This document shows, piece by piece, positions 29,898 to 40,479 of a stretch of 64,000 bases of DNA. The first letter of the stretch is position 1. Each line of letters begins with the position of its first letter. The stretch comes from Sphingopyxis sp. (lineage in GTDB: Bacteria; Pseudomonadota; Alphaproteobacteria; Sphingomonadales; Sphingomonadaceae): the NCBI GenBank assembly GCA_013823985.1, contig PNNB01000013.1, positions 1 through 64,000 of the forward strand, in the 5' to 3' direction. The notes under the pieces were generated by a model that did not search any database, had not been told where the DNA came from, and saw only the letters and a list, made by a program, of their open reading frames with translations. Both the position numbers and the translations under genes were made by a program.

Positions 29898-30573
29898 AAA
29901 GTGTGTCGATGGCAGCAAAGTCGGGATCTGCCTCCCGGAATTTGCGGCGCAGGCGTTTGATATGGCTGTCGATGGTCCGGTCATCGACATAGACATCGTC
30001 CTGATAGGCGGCGTCCATAAGCTGGTCGCGGGTGCGGACAACGCCGGGACGATTGGCCAGAGCTTCGAGGATCATGAACTCGGTGACGGTCAGGGTAACG
30101 GCCTTGCCGTCCCATTTTACGTGATGGCGGGCAGGGTCCATCTCCAGCCGGCCACGCACCATCGGCTCTGGTTCGTCCGCAGCTTCGCCATTTCCGGCTG
30201 GGCGGTCATAGGTGGCCCTGCGCAAGATCGCCTTGACCCGCGCGATCAGCAGCCGCTGCGAGAAAGGTTTGGTGATATAATCGTCGGCGCCCATGGCCAA
30301 ACCAAGCGCCTCGTCGAGTTCTTCATCCTTTGATGTCAGGAAGATAACCGGCATGTCGCTCTTCTCGCGCAGGCGGCGTAAAAGTTCCAAACCATCCATT
30401 CGGGGCATCTTGATATCAAAAATACCCAAATCGGCCGGATTTTCCAAAATCGCCTTCAATGCGCTTTCCCCATCGGGATAAAGGCGGGTCACATAACCTT
30501 CGGCCTGCATCGCAATCGAAACGGATGTCAGGATATTTCGGTCATCATCCACAAGGGCGATTGTTGCACTCAT
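29866..30573 (-). CDS. chvI: Response regulator ChvI
   Basis: A 235-residue OmpR/PhoB-type regulator. The receiver domain has the acidic pocket ALVDDDRN, Asp53 in [13 protein letters not shown], and the KPF motif; the winged-helix domain ends with [33 protein letters not shown], a ChvI hallmark. Start at ATG 30573 ([11 protein letters not shown]). First gene of a seven-gene overlapped operon, divergent from pckA, whose transcription ChvI influences in rhizobia. Confidence 0.94.
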   Translation of the reverse strand: MSATIALVDDDRNILTSVSIAMQAEGYVTRLYPDGESALKAILENPADLGIFDIKMPRMDGLELLRRLREKSDMPVIFLTSKDEELDEALGLAMGADDYITKPFSQRLLIARVKAILRRATYDRPAGNGEAADEPEPMVRGRLEMDPARHHVKWDGKAVTLTVTEFMILEALANRPGVVRTRDQLMDAAYQDDVYVDDRTIDSHIKRLRRKFREADPDFAAIDTLYGAGYRFADS

Positions 30574-30662
30574 GCCCTGCCTATAGGGATGACATTGCGC
30601 AGGTTCAATCCATAGCATTTGACGTTCTCATTTGTCTCGGCTACCGGCGCGGAACCATTAGT

Positions 30663-30674
30663 GCATACGTATGC
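30663..30674. promoter_or_regulatory. 12-base perfect palindrome before pckA
   Basis: GCATACGTATGC is a perfect 12-base palindrome, 46 bases before the pckA ATG and 89 bases before the divergent chvI start. Its position between divergent metabolic and regulatory genes suggests an operator. No matching regulator can be named from sequence. Confidence 0.35.
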
Positions 30675-30720
30675 CCTAGATTCGTCAGTAAGCTAATTTC
30701 GCCGATTGGAGAAAGTTGTA

Positions 30721-32322
30721 ATGTCCGTGGCCCTTAACATTCCGCTTGAAAAGCAAGGTATTTCAACGACCGCTCGCATTTTCGCCAATCTGGGCACTGC
30801 GCCTTTGGTGGAGGCTGCTTTGGCCAATGGTGAAGGCACGCTTGCCAAAAATGGCCCGCTGGTTGTGAAGACCGGCGCACATACGGGGCGGTCGGCTAAG
30901 GACAAGTTTATTGTCCGCGACGCGGAAACGGAAAACAGCATTTGGTGGGGCAAGACGAACGTTGCCATGGACCCTGCACATTTCGCGGCGCTGAAGGAAG
31001 ATTTCCTCGCGGCGTTGGGCGGCAAGGACAAGCTGTATGTGGCAGACCTGTTTGGCGGATCGCAGCCGGAACACCGCGTCAACGTCCGCGTCATCAACGA
31101 ACTGGCTTGGCACAACCTGTTTATCCGCACGCTGCTAGTCCGTCCCACCAATGACGAACTCGCCGGTTTCGAGCCTGAATACACGATCATCGATCTTCCC
31201 AGCTTCCGCGCCGATCCCGCGCGCCACGGATGCCGCAGTGAGACGGTGATCGCGGTCAACTTTACCGAAAAGCTTATCCTTATCGGCGGCACCGCTTATG
31301 CGGGTGAGATGAAGAAGTCTGTGTTCGGCATCCTCAACTATCTTCTGCCTACGAAGGGCGTTATGCCGATGCATTGCTCGGCCAATATCGGCGCCAATGG
31401 TGACACCGCTGTGTTCTTCGGCCTGTCCGGCACCGGCAAGACCACCCTTTCGGCCGACGCGAGCCGTACCCTGATCGGGGACGATGAGCATGGCTGGTCA
31501 GACACCGCCGTGTTCAACTTCGAAGGCGGCTGCTATGCCAAGATGATCCGCCTGTCGGAAGAAGCCGAGCCCGAGATCTTCGCAACGACGAAGCGTTTCG
31601 GCACTGTGCTTGAAAATGTGGTGATGGACCCCGAAACCCGCGAACTGGATTTCGACGACGCAACCCTCGCGGAGAATAGCCGCGGTTCCTATCCCATCGA
31701 GTTCATTCCGAACGCGTCGGAAAAGAATATGGGGCCCGTCCCCAAGAACATCATCATGCTGACTGCCGATGCCTATGGTGTATTGCCCCCCATCGCAAAG
31801 CTGACGCCCGAACAGGCCATGTACCACTTCCTGTCGGGTTACACCGCACGCGTTGCGGGTACCGAAATCGGTGTTACCGAGCCGGAAGCAACTTTTTCGA
31901 CCTGCTTCGGCGCGCCTTTCATGCCGCGTCATCCCAGCGTTTACGGCAATCTGCTGAAAGAGCGGATCGCCAAGGGCGCGGTACAGTGCTGGCTGGTCAA
32001 CACTGGCTGGACCGGTGGCAAAGCCACTATGCCCGGCATCAGCCGTATGCCCATCAAGGCAACGCGCGCCTTGCTGAACGCAGCACTCGACGGCAGCCTG
32101 AACAATGCGGAGTTCAAGAAAGATCCGAACTTCGGCTTTGAATTCCCCGTCGCCGTTCCCGGCGTCGACAGCGCCATTCTCAACCCGCGCGAAGCGTGGG
32201 CGGATCAAGAGGAATATGACGCAACGGCCCGCAATCTGGTTCAGCAATTCATTGATAATTTCGCGCAATTTGCCGATCATGTCGATGAAGGTGTAAGGCA
32301 GTCCGCACCCAAAGCCGCGTAA
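30721..32322 (+). CDS. pckA: Phosphoenolpyruvate carboxykinase (ATP)
   Basis: A 533-residue gluconeogenic enzyme making PEP from oxaloacetate and ATP. P-loop [13 protein letters not shown] (Lys240), the metal/PEP segment [21 protein letters not shown], and [14 protein letters not shown] identify the ATP-using family. N-terminal [11 protein letters not shown] is also conserved. ATG 30721 is chosen because ggagaaag lies just before it. Divergent from chvI. A hairpin (32334-32360) follows 11 bases after the stop. Confidence 0.96.
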   Translation: MSVALNIPLEKQGISTTARIFANLGTAPLVEAALANGEGTLAKNGPLVVKTGAHTGRSAKDKFIVRDAETENSIWWGKTNVAMDPAHFAALKEDFLAALGGKDKLYVADLFGGSQPEHRVNVRVINELAWHNLFIRTLLVRPTNDELAGFEPEYTIIDLPSFRADPARHGCRSETVIAVNFTEKLILIGGTAYAGEMKKSVFGILNYLLPTKGVMPMHCSANIGANGDTAVFFGLSGTGKTTLSADASRTLIGDDEHGWSDTAVFNFEGGCYAKMIRLSEEAEPEIFATTKRFGTVLENVVMDPETRELDFDDATLAENSRGSYPIEFIPNASEKNMGPVPKNIIMLTADAYGVLPPIAKLTPEQAMYHFLSGYTARVAGTEIGVTEPEATFSTCFGAPFMPRHPSVYGNLLKERIAKGAVQCWLVNTGWTGGKATMPGISRMPIKATRALLNAALDGSLNNAEFKKDPNFGFEFPVAVPGVDSAILNPREAWADQEEYDATARNLVQQFIDNFAQFADHVDEGVRQSAPKAA

Positions 32323-32333
32323 CCGCCTGGACG

Positions 32334-32360
32334 TTCCGGGCTTAAAGAAAGAGCCCGGAA
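32334..32360 (+). promoter_or_regulatory. Hairpin between pckA and the next start codon
   Basis: ttccgggct (32334-32342) pairs perfectly with agcccggaa (32352-32360) around a 9-base loop, and the ATG of the next gene begins at the next base (32361). There is no T-run. It may be a weak pckA terminator, or it may control translation of the next gene, whose ribosome-binding purines (aaagaaag) are in the loop. Confidence 0.45.
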
Positions 32361-32813
32361 ATGTCCGAATTTGAAGTTCGCTTGTTTGAAGATGACGCCA
32401 CAATCGTTGCGATTGGCGAAGGCTTGCTTGCGCGCACCTTACCCAAGGAAGCGTGGACACATGAGGCGCATTTGGCGGCGTGCACCTGGATCGTGCGGGA
32501 TCGACCAGATATTACGCCCGAACAGGATATGGCGTCGATCATTTCCAGCTATAATGAAGCCGTCGGTGGCGTGAACGACGATACGCAAGGCTATCATGAG
32601 ACAATCACGCAGGTGTATATTGCCGGCGTTAAGGCCCATCTTTCGGAAACGGGCGCAGACACGCCGCTTTGGCAGGCGGTCAACGCGCTGCTGCTTTCGG
32701 AGCGGGGACGCCGGGAATTGCCGCTCAGATTTTATTCGAAAGACCGGCTTTTTTCGGTGGCTGCGCGACGTCGTTTTGTTGAACCCGACATCACGTCATT
32801 AGCCACCATTTAG
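32361..32813 (+). CDS. Uncharacterised protein with WTHEAHLAA motif
   Basis: A 150-residue soluble protein without signal or membrane segment. I do not recognise a functional family. Notable are WTHEAHLAACTW (residues 32-43), two His in a helix-like context, YHETIT (about 79-84) and a C-terminal LPLRFYSKDRLFSVAARRRFVEP. I recall similar W-x-H-x-x-H-L segments in small proteins of unknown function in many bacteria; a metal site is possible but unproven. It follows pckA, with a hairpin abutting its start, and its 3' end overlaps the convergent NfeD gene by 15 bases. Confidence 0.7.
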   Translation: MSEFEVRLFEDDATIVAIGEGLLARTLPKEAWTHEAHLAACTWIVRDRPDITPEQDMASIISSYNEAVGGVNDDTQGYHETITQVYIAGVKAHLSETGADTPLWQAVNALLLSERGRRELPLRFYSKDRLFSVAARRRFVEPDITSLATI

Positions 32814-33257
32814 CACATCCTCGACCAGCAGAACGGCGCCGTCAGCTCCTTTAACCCGAACCCGCGCGCCCAGCGCCGCATCGGTGCCGTGAGCGGCCCA
32901 AACGGTGTCTCCAACCTTCACGCGTCCTTGACCGTCGGCAATGGCCTCGACCACGGTGACGATCTCGCCGGTGAGGCGTGCGCCTCTGTCGTTTAATTTG
33001 GGATCGTCGGTCTCGATGGGATTGTTGGCGAGGAATTTCTTGCCCGCAAACACCGTAAGCACCGACAATATGGCGAACATCGCGACCTGATAGGCGACGG
33101 TGATCGGAAGAAAATAATCCAGCACCCCCACGATAATGGCGGCAAGCCCCAGCCACATCAGGAAGAAACCCGGCGCAACCATTTCGGCGGCGCCAAGGAT
33201 CAGGCCAAGCGAAAGCCAGAACCAGTGGGTGGAAATACTATCGAGCCATTCGGCCAT
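32799..33257 (-). CDS. NfeD-like membrane protein
   Basis: A 152-residue protein with membrane helices at about 10-75 (FWLSLGLILGAAEMVAPGFFLMWLGLAAIIVGVLDYF) and a C-terminal OB-fold NfeD domain (RLTGEIVTVVEAIADGQGRVKVGDTVWAAHG). Such short NfeD proteins pair with SPFH/stomatin-type membrane scaffolds, and the SPFH gene is directly upstream on the same strand (60-base gap). Role: probably stabilises the SPFH oligomer in the inner membrane. Confidence 0.88.
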   Translation of the reverse strand: MAEWLDSISTHWFWLSLGLILGAAEMVAPGFFLMWLGLAAIIVGVLDYFLPITVAYQVAMFAILSVLTVFAGKKFLANNPIETDDPKLNDRGARLTGEIVTVVEAIADGQGRVKVGDTVWAAHGTDAALGARVRVKGADGAVLLVEDVLNGG

Positions 33258-33317
33258 GCTGATACTCCTGCATCATTGTGCTTATACCATGTCCCATAGA
33301 GGCAGTTTGGTTGGACG

Positions 33318-34232
33318 CTACTTGTCTTTCGTGGCCAATGCATCTTTTGCCAGCTCGCCAATGCCCCCCAGCGTTCCGATCAACTGGGTTGCTTCGACCG
33401 GGAACAGGATCGTTTTTGCATTGGGCGAAGTTGCGAACTGGCTCACGGCTTCGGTATATTTTTGCGCGATAAAGTAGTTCAGCGCTTGCGTGCCGGACGA
33501 GGCAATGGACTCCGAAACCATGACCGTTGCTTTAGCTTCTGCCTCCGCCTCGCGTTCGCGGGCTTCTGCGTCGCGGAAGGCGGCTTCCTTGCGGCCTTCG
33601 GCCTGCAAAATCTGGCTTTGCTTTTCGCCTTCTGCCCGCAAAATTTCAGCGGCGCGCAAACCTTCGGCTTCCAGAATCTGGGCGCGCTTTTCGCGCTCAG
33701 CCTTCATCTGGCGGGCCATCGCGTTGCTGATATCGGCGGGTGGCCGGATATCTTTTACCTCAACACGGGTAATTTTGACGCCCCACGGGCTGGTGGCATG
33801 GTCGACAACCGACAGCAACCGGCCATTGATGTCGTCGCGCTTGGATAGCGTTTCGTCCAGATCCATACTGCCCATCACGGTGCGAAGATTGGTTGTCGTA
33901 ATCTGCATGATGGCGACATACAGATCGCTGACTTCATAAGCCGCCTTTGCGGCGTCGAGCACCTGAAAGAACACCACTGCGTCCACGCCGACCATGGCGT
34001 TGTCCTTTGTGATGATTTCCTGCCCTGGAATATCGAGTACCTGCTCCATCATGTTCACTTTGCGGCCCACGCGGTCAAAGAAGGGGATAATGATCGTCAG
34101 GCCCGGCTGTGCCGCATGGGTGAAGCGTCCAAAACGTTCAATCGTATAAACGAAGCCCTGTTGCACCACCGTTACGCCCATCATCACAAAGATGATGACG
34201 ATCAGGACCAGAAAGCCGAAAAAATATTCCAT
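33318..34232 (-). CDS. SPFH/Band 7 (stomatin-like, QmcA) membrane protein
   Basis: A 304-residue inner-membrane scaffold. N-terminal helix (FFGFLVLIVIIFVMMGVTVV), SPFH domain with ERFGRFTHAAQPGLTIIIPFFDRV and DAVVFFQVLDAAKAAYEV (about 25-180), then a long charged coiled coil of Glu/Ala/Arg (about 190-260; EREKRAQILEAEGLRAAEI). ATG 34232 is supported by ggaggg just upstream; an open frame to 34337 is not. Partner of the NfeD gene 60 bases downstream. Confidence 0.92.
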   Translation of the reverse strand: MEYFFGFLVLIVIIFVMMGVTVVQQGFVYTIERFGRFTHAAQPGLTIIIPFFDRVGRKVNMMEQVLDIPGQEIITKDNAMVGVDAVVFFQVLDAAKAAYEVSDLYVAIMQITTTNLRTVMGSMDLDETLSKRDDINGRLLSVVDHATSPWGVKITRVEVKDIRPPADISNAMARQMKAEREKRAQILEAEGLRAAEILRAEGEKQSQILQAEGRKEAAFRDAEAREREAEAEAKATVMVSESIASSGTQALNYFIAQKYTEAVSQFATSPNAKTILFPVEATQLIGTLGGIGELAKDALATKDK

Positions 34233-34361
34233 GAAATTCCCTCCGTTTGACGTGAGGCGGATTGTCGTAAATATGGCGCAGCTTGCCAAGAAAAATCGGA
34301 TTGCGATGACGAATAATCGACAGATGCGCATCGCCATCCATTTTCCAATGAAGAGAGGGTT

Positions 34362-35201
34362 TTGAATAGCGTTATGGACATCGCGGAACGTTTGAAATTC
34401 GTGCGCTCGGCGCTTTATGTGCCGGCATCAAACGCACGTGCGCTTGAAAAAGCGCTGGGGTTGGCGGCCGATATGCTCATTGTTGATCTGGAAGACGCAG
34501 TTCCCGAGGACGCCAAGGCACAAGCAAGGGACGCGGCCTTGGCGTATGCCCGCGCTGGTGTCGGGAACCGGTTACTGGCCATCCGCGCCAATGCGTTTGA
34601 CAGCCCGCATCACGCCGACGATCTGGCGGCGTTGAAAGATTGTGCTGCCGACTTTGTGGTTTTGCCAAAGGTTGAGGATGTTTCCGAAATTTCCGACTTT
34701 GGCATTCCCGTGCTTGCGATGGTTGAAACGCCCAAAGGTCTCTTCAACGCCCGATCCATTGCCGGGCATCCAAGCATTGCCGGGCTGATCGCCGGGATCA
34801 ACGACATCGCAGCGCAAACGGGAACACGGCCTGGTCCGAACCGGGAAGGGTTGGAGCTATCGCTCCAGATGATTGTGCTGGCAGCCTCGGAATTCGGGAA
34901 ACCGCGCTTCGACGGGGTGTGCAACCGGCTTGATGATCTGGATGGATATGATGCCGAATGCCGTCAGGGCGCGACCTTCGGATTCACCGGCAAAACCCTT
35001 ATTCACCCCAACCAGATTGCGGCAGCAAATGCCCAATTCGGGCCAGATGCTCGTGCGGTAGCCGAGGCTGAGGAACTGATTGCGGCAAGCCGAGGCGGGG
35101 CCCAGCGATTTAAGGGTCGCATGATTGAATCGATGCATGTAGAGGAGGCTAAATTGACGATAGAACGTGCCCGACATGCGATGGGTGACGTCAACGTATA
35201 G
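34362..35201 (+). CDS. HpcH/HpaI-CitE family CoA-ester lyase
   Basis: A 279-residue TIM-barrel lyase. N-terminal SALYVPASNARALEKAL, the metal-site segment MLIVDLEDAVPEDAKAQAR, and the catalytic region MVETPKGLFNAR, then GFTGKTLIHPNQIA as in CitE-like proteins. It probably cleaves an acyl-CoA such as malyl- or citramalyl-CoA; the substrate is not decidable. No citrate lyase alpha or gamma subunits are adjacent. Start uncertain: TTG 34362 or ATG 34374; agaggg lies at 34354-34359. Confidence 0.85.
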   Translation: MNSVMDIAERLKFVRSALYVPASNARALEKALGLAADMLIVDLEDAVPEDAKAQARDAALAYARAGVGNRLLAIRANAFDSPHHADDLAALKDCAADFVVLPKVEDVSEISDFGIPVLAMVETPKGLFNARSIAGHPSIAGLIAGINDIAAQTGTRPGPNREGLELSLQMIVLAASEFGKPRFDGVCNRLDDLDGYDAECRQGATFGFTGKTLIHPNQIAAANAQFGPDARAVAEAEELIAASRGGAQRFKGRMIESMHVEEAKLTIERARHAMGDVNV

Positions 35202-35217
35202 CCTGGAGCGGAGTTAG

Positions 35218-36702
35218 ATGCGCCTTATTTTGAGAGCGGTTTTTGCGGTTGTTGTCCTCGCGGTTACGGCACCATCCTTTGCCAAGGGGGTGAGCGAAGC
35301 GGACTTGCGGGAGCATATTGCTGTTCTTGCCAGTGATGAATTTGAAGGCCGGAAACCGGGTACCGAAGGCGAGACGAAGACGGTGAAATATATCGCCGAG
35401 CAATGGGCGAAGGCGGGTCTTCAGCCGGCGGCTTCGGACGGTAGCTGGTTCGATCCGGTTCCCCTGATCCAGCGTGGCCGCGGGGATGCGACCTATGCGT
35501 TTAATGCCAAGGGGCGAAAGCTGCGTATCGTATCGGACGAAATCGTCCTGATCGGTAAAGAGGCCGAATATAGCAAAAAAGACCTTCCCGTTATCTTTAC
35601 CGGTATCGGCGTCACATCGGATGGCCGGGTGGCCGCCGATGTCGCAGGAAAGCTTGCGATGGTTCTGTTGGAGGCGGACAATGCCCCGGAAAAACTGAAA
35701 ACACCAAAGGCGCGGCGTGAAGCGTTGGTTGCTGCTGGAGCGGAAGCGGTCGTGTTTGTTGGCGACAGCCAAGGCAATTGGCCCGTATTACGCCGTCAAC
35801 TATTGTCACGGCCGATCGGGCTGGAAAGCCGCGAGAAGCGCGCGATGCTTGAAGGCGCAATCAGTTCCGAATTCGCGGTGGCGCTTGTCACAGCTGCCGG
35901 GCGCGACTGGGACAAGTTGCGCGCGCATTCCAAAGGTGCCGACTATGCGGGCGAGGCCTTGGGGATTGATGCGGATTTTGAAGTTCGTACCGACATTTAC
36001 CGCTTCAACAGTTCGAATGTCATCGGGAAACTGGCGGGCCGCAAGAAGGGCAGCGGGGCAGTCCTGTTTACGGGGCATTGGGACCATCTGGGAATCTGCG
36101 GACCCGAAGATGCACCAGACCGGATTTGCAATGGCGCGGTTGATAATGCGAGCGGCATTGCTGTCCTGACGGAAGTCGCACAACGCCTTGCGAAGAAGCG
36201 CCATGATCGCGACATCTATTTTCTCGCCACCACGGGGGAGGAAAGCGGGTTGCTGGGCGCCTATGCCTATACCGACAAACCGGTCTTTCCGTTGAAAGAT
36301 ATCGTTATTTCGTTGAACGTCGATACGATTGCCATTGCGGGACGCAATTCCAAGGTCGCCATCATTGGCCGAGGAACCACGCCTTTGGACGCTACAGTCG
36401 AAGCTGTGGCCAAAAAAGCTGGGCGCGCGATTGAAAGTTCGACCGATTCCAATGAATTTATCCAGCGACAGGACGGCTGGGCCTTGGCGCAAAAAGGTGT
36501 GCCCGCATTGATGGTTGGCGGCTCCTTTGCCGATCTTGACCTGATGCAGAAGTTTCTGGGGAGCGACTATCACGGGCCGAATGACGAGTTGACCGACAAG
36601 ACGGAATTGGGCGGCGCGGCGGAGGATGCCGATCTCCATATCGCGCTCGGGGCTTATTTTGCCGATAGCCGAAAATATAAGTCCACGAAGGCTGGCGAAT
36701 AG
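35218..36702 (+). CDS. Exported M28-family zinc aminopeptidase
   Basis: A 494-residue peptidase with a Sec signal (RAVFAVVVLAVTAPSFAKG). A PA-type insertion (about 110-230) lies before the zinc domain, whose ligands appear as FTGHWDHLG, GAVDNASGI, TGEESGLLG, LNVDTIA and DYHGPNDE. Probably releases N-terminal amino acids from peptides in the periplasm. Shine-Dalgarno ggag at 35206. Follows the CitE-like gene by 16 bases and precedes guaB. Confidence 0.9.
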   Translation: MRLILRAVFAVVVLAVTAPSFAKGVSEADLREHIAVLASDEFEGRKPGTEGETKTVKYIAEQWAKAGLQPAASDGSWFDPVPLIQRGRGDATYAFNAKGRKLRIVSDEIVLIGKEAEYSKKDLPVIFTGIGVTSDGRVAADVAGKLAMVLLEADNAPEKLKTPKARREALVAAGAEAVVFVGDSQGNWPVLRRQLLSRPIGLESREKRAMLEGAISSEFAVALVTAAGRDWDKLRAHSKGADYAGEALGIDADFEVRTDIYRFNSSNVIGKLAGRKKGSGAVLFTGHWDHLGICGPEDAPDRICNGAVDNASGIAVLTEVAQRLAKKRHDRDIYFLATTGEESGLLGAYAYTDKPVFPLKDIVISLNVDTIAIAGRNSKVAIIGRGTTPLDATVEAVAKKAGRAIESSTDSNEFIQRQDGWALAQKGVPALMVGGSFADLDLMQKFLGSDYHGPNDELTDKTELGGAAEDADLHIALGAYFADSRKYKSTKAGE

Positions 36703-36744
36703 AGGCCTTACTGTTTACATGGGCCGCCACGAATCGAACGATAA

Positions 36745-38229
<1,485 letters not shown>

Positions 38230-38232
38230 TCC

Positions 38233-39414
38233 ATGAGGCCGGCAGCGCGTCTGCAATCGGCGATTGAGTTGCTCGACGCGATCCTTGTCGCGGCGAAAGA
38301 GGGTGGGGCCTCAGCGGATCAATTGGCCAAAGCCTTTTTCGCTGAGCGGCGATATGCGGGGTCGAAAGACCGAAGAGCCGTGCGCGAGTTGGCATGGCAG
38401 GCCATCCGCAGGTTTGGTGAACCGCCCGCAACCGCGAGGTCAGCCTTTGTTGCCTTAGCCGACGAAGATGAGGACATCGCCCTTCTGTTCGACGGTAGCG
38501 ATTACGGTCCTGCTGCGATTACTCCGGACGAAATGCGCGCACAGGGCGGGCCCTTGCCGGCCTGGATCATGCCGCATCTGAGCCAACTGATTGATGATAC
38601 AGAGCGTCCGGCACTCCTTGACCGCGCGCCGCTCGATATCCGAGTCAATGCCCTAAAAGGGACACGTGAAGAGGTTGCCCGGCAATTGCCCGAGGCGGAG
38701 ATAGTGGATCAGTCGCCCTTTGCGCTGCGTCTTCCTGCCGGATTTCCCGCAGACAGCCACCCACTATTCGGCGCGGGACTGGCGGAAGTTCAGGATCTGG
38801 GCAGCCAGCTCATCGTCGATGCCTGCGCTGTTGCGCCCGGCATGACCGTGTTGGATTTATGTGCAGGGGCAGGCGGAAAGACATTGGCGTTAGCCGCCGC
38901 TATGCAAAATAGCGGCAAGCTAATTGCCAGCGATACGAACCGAAATAGGCTTCAGAAGCTTCAGCCGCGTAAAATTCGAGCCGGTGCGACCTGTATTCAG
39001 ACGCAATTGCTGAACCCGGGACAGGAACTCGCCATGCTATCCGAACTGTCGGGAGCGTGCGATCTTGTGTTGGTTGATGCCCCTTGTTCGGGCAGTGGGA
39101 CATGGCGACGGAATCCCGAAACCCGTTGGCGCCTTAATCCGCAGCGTCTTGATCACGTGCTTGCAGAACAGGAAAAGTTGTTGAACATCGGCGCAGAAAT
39201 GGTCCCACCTGGCGGACATCTTGTATATGCTGTATGCTCGATCATAGAGGATGAGGGCAGGGGGCAAGTGGCCAATTTTCTAGACACACATCCCGAATGG
39301 CGTGCTGTTGATCTCAAGATCGGTGCCGGAAGAGCCGAAGGTGCGGGGGTTTTGTTGACTCCGAAGCATGACGGGTCCGACGGATTTTTCTTCGCCAGAC
39401 TTAAGAAGTTGTGA
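38233..39414 (+). CDS. RsmB/NOP-family SAM-dependent RNA methyltransferase
   Basis: A 393-residue RNA cytosine-C5 methyltransferase. An N-terminal NusB-like helical part (SAIELLDAILVAAKEGG), then the Rossmann domain with LDLCAGAGGKTLALAAAM, the catalytic Pro-Cys of VDAPCSGSGTWRRNPE and the YAVCSI second-Cys motif. RsmB modifies 16S rRNA position 967; the exact site for this paralogue is not shown. ATG 38233, 3 bases after guaB. Confidence 0.88.
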   Translation: MRPAARLQSAIELLDAILVAAKEGGASADQLAKAFFAERRYAGSKDRRAVRELAWQAIRRFGEPPATARSAFVALADEDEDIALLFDGSDYGPAAITPDEMRAQGGPLPAWIMPHLSQLIDDTERPALLDRAPLDIRVNALKGTREEVARQLPEAEIVDQSPFALRLPAGFPADSHPLFGAGLAEVQDLGSQLIVDACAVAPGMTVLDLCAGAGGKTLALAAAMQNSGKLIASDTNRNRLQKLQPRKIRAGATCIQTQLLNPGQELAMLSELSGACDLVLVDAPCSGSGTWRRNPETRWRLNPQRLDHVLAEQEKLLNIGAEMVPPGGHLVYAVCSIIEDEGRGQVANFLDTHPEWRAVDLKIGAGRAEGAGVLLTPKHDGSDGFFFARLKKL

Positions 39415-39449
39415 TAGTGATGCAACTTAAACAGATTTGGATATTGATT

Positions 39450-39977
39450 ATGCGTTTTTCTCCCGCTGCCATTGCGCTTTCACTTAGCTTCGCCATGATT
39501 TCCAGTGCAGGGATCGGCGGACGTGCAGATGACGATATTGATCCGCAATCCACGGCATTGCTCCAATCCGGTCAGGAAGCGATGAAGGCTGGAAAAGTTG
39601 AAGACGCCATTGGCTGGTATGAAACCGCTTTGGCGGTAGATCCACGCAACCGTGCTGCATATATTGCGATGGCGGAAGCGGTTCAGAAGCAGGGTTTGAA
39701 CGGCAAAGCTATCCGCTTTTATAAAGAAGCCCTCGAAATTGATCCTAATGATCAAATTGCGCTGGGCGGCCAAGCTGAAGCCATGATCGCGAAGGGGGCG
39801 ATCGAGCCCGCTCGCAAGAATATCGCGCGTCTAAAGATGCTGTGCCGCAGTGATTGTGGGGCTGTCGACAAGCTGGCTCTCGCCGCCACGAAAGCCAGCG
39901 AAAAGCCGCAGCTTCAAGCCAGCGCTCTCGAAATCAAGCCAACGGTCGGCGAAGCTCCAAAATCCCAGCCTAATTGA
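39450..39977 (+). CDS. Exported TPR-repeat protein
   Basis: A 175-residue protein with a signal peptide (MRFSPAAIALSLSFAMISSAG) and about three TPR units (QEAMKAGKVEDAIGWYETALAVDPRNRAAYIAMAEAVQK, then GKAIRFYKEALEIDP). Starts are ambiguous: GTG 39411 overlaps the upstream stop (GTGA), ATG 39420 and ATG 39450 are also in frame; 39450 gives the cleanest signal. Two Cys near the end (LCRSDCG) may pair. Function unknown beyond protein-protein contact in the periplasm. Confidence 0.75.
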   Translation: MRFSPAAIALSLSFAMISSAGIGGRADDDIDPQSTALLQSGQEAMKAGKVEDAIGWYETALAVDPRNRAAYIAMAEAVQKQGLNGKAIRFYKEALEIDPNDQIALGGQAEAMIAKGAIEPARKNIARLKMLCRSDCGAVDKLALAATKASEKPQLQASALEIKPTVGEAPKSQPN

Positions 39978-39993
39978 GGCCAGCCATCTGGTT

Positions 39994-40479
39994 TCAGATT
40001 AGCTCGCCAAACTCTGCAACAAGACTTTCGTACAGCCGCTTTTTGAACGGAACGATGAGTTGTGGTAACCTTTCGGGGCTGACCCATTGCCAGCGGGAAA
40101 ATTCTGGGTGGTCAGTTTCGATATTAATGTCGCTGTCGTCGCCTTTGAAACGCATCAAGAACCACCATTGGCGTTGCCCGCGATACTTGCCTTTCCAGAT
40201 CTTACCGAGAAGCTCTTCAGGTAAATCATAGAAATGTTCGATACGGCTGCGGGCAATGACATCGACGAGCTGTGTTGAAATGCCGGTTTCTTCAACGAGT
40301 TCGCGAAGCGCGGCTTCTTCGGCCTCTTCTCCATCATCAATACCGCCTTGCGGCATTTGCCAAGCATCACCCTCAGGTGCCTTATCGATGCGTTGTCCGA
40401 CAAAGACCTTTCCTTCGGTGTTGGCAAGCATGATTCCCGCGCAAGGGCGGTAGGGTAGATCTTCAAATTTTGGGTTCAT
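39994..40479 (-). CDS. rppH: RNA pyrophosphohydrolase RppH
   Basis: A 161-residue Nudix enzyme that removes pyrophosphate from the 5' end of mRNA, starting decay. The Nudix box is complete: GGIDDGEEAEEAALRELVEETG (45-66). The flanking YRPCAGIMLANTEGKVFVGQR, RIEHFYDLPEEL and WQWVSPERLPQLIVPFKKRLY are those of RppH rather than other Nudix families. Its start lies in the 3' end of the upstream esterase gene (4-base overlap). Confidence 0.93.
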   Translation of the reverse strand: MNPKFEDLPYRPCAGIMLANTEGKVFVGQRIDKAPEGDAWQMPQGGIDDGEEAEEAALRELVEETGISTQLVDVIARSRIEHFYDLPEELLGKIWKGKYRGQRQWWFLMRFKGDDSDINIETDHPEFSRWQWVSPERLPQLIVPFKKRLYESLVAEFGELI

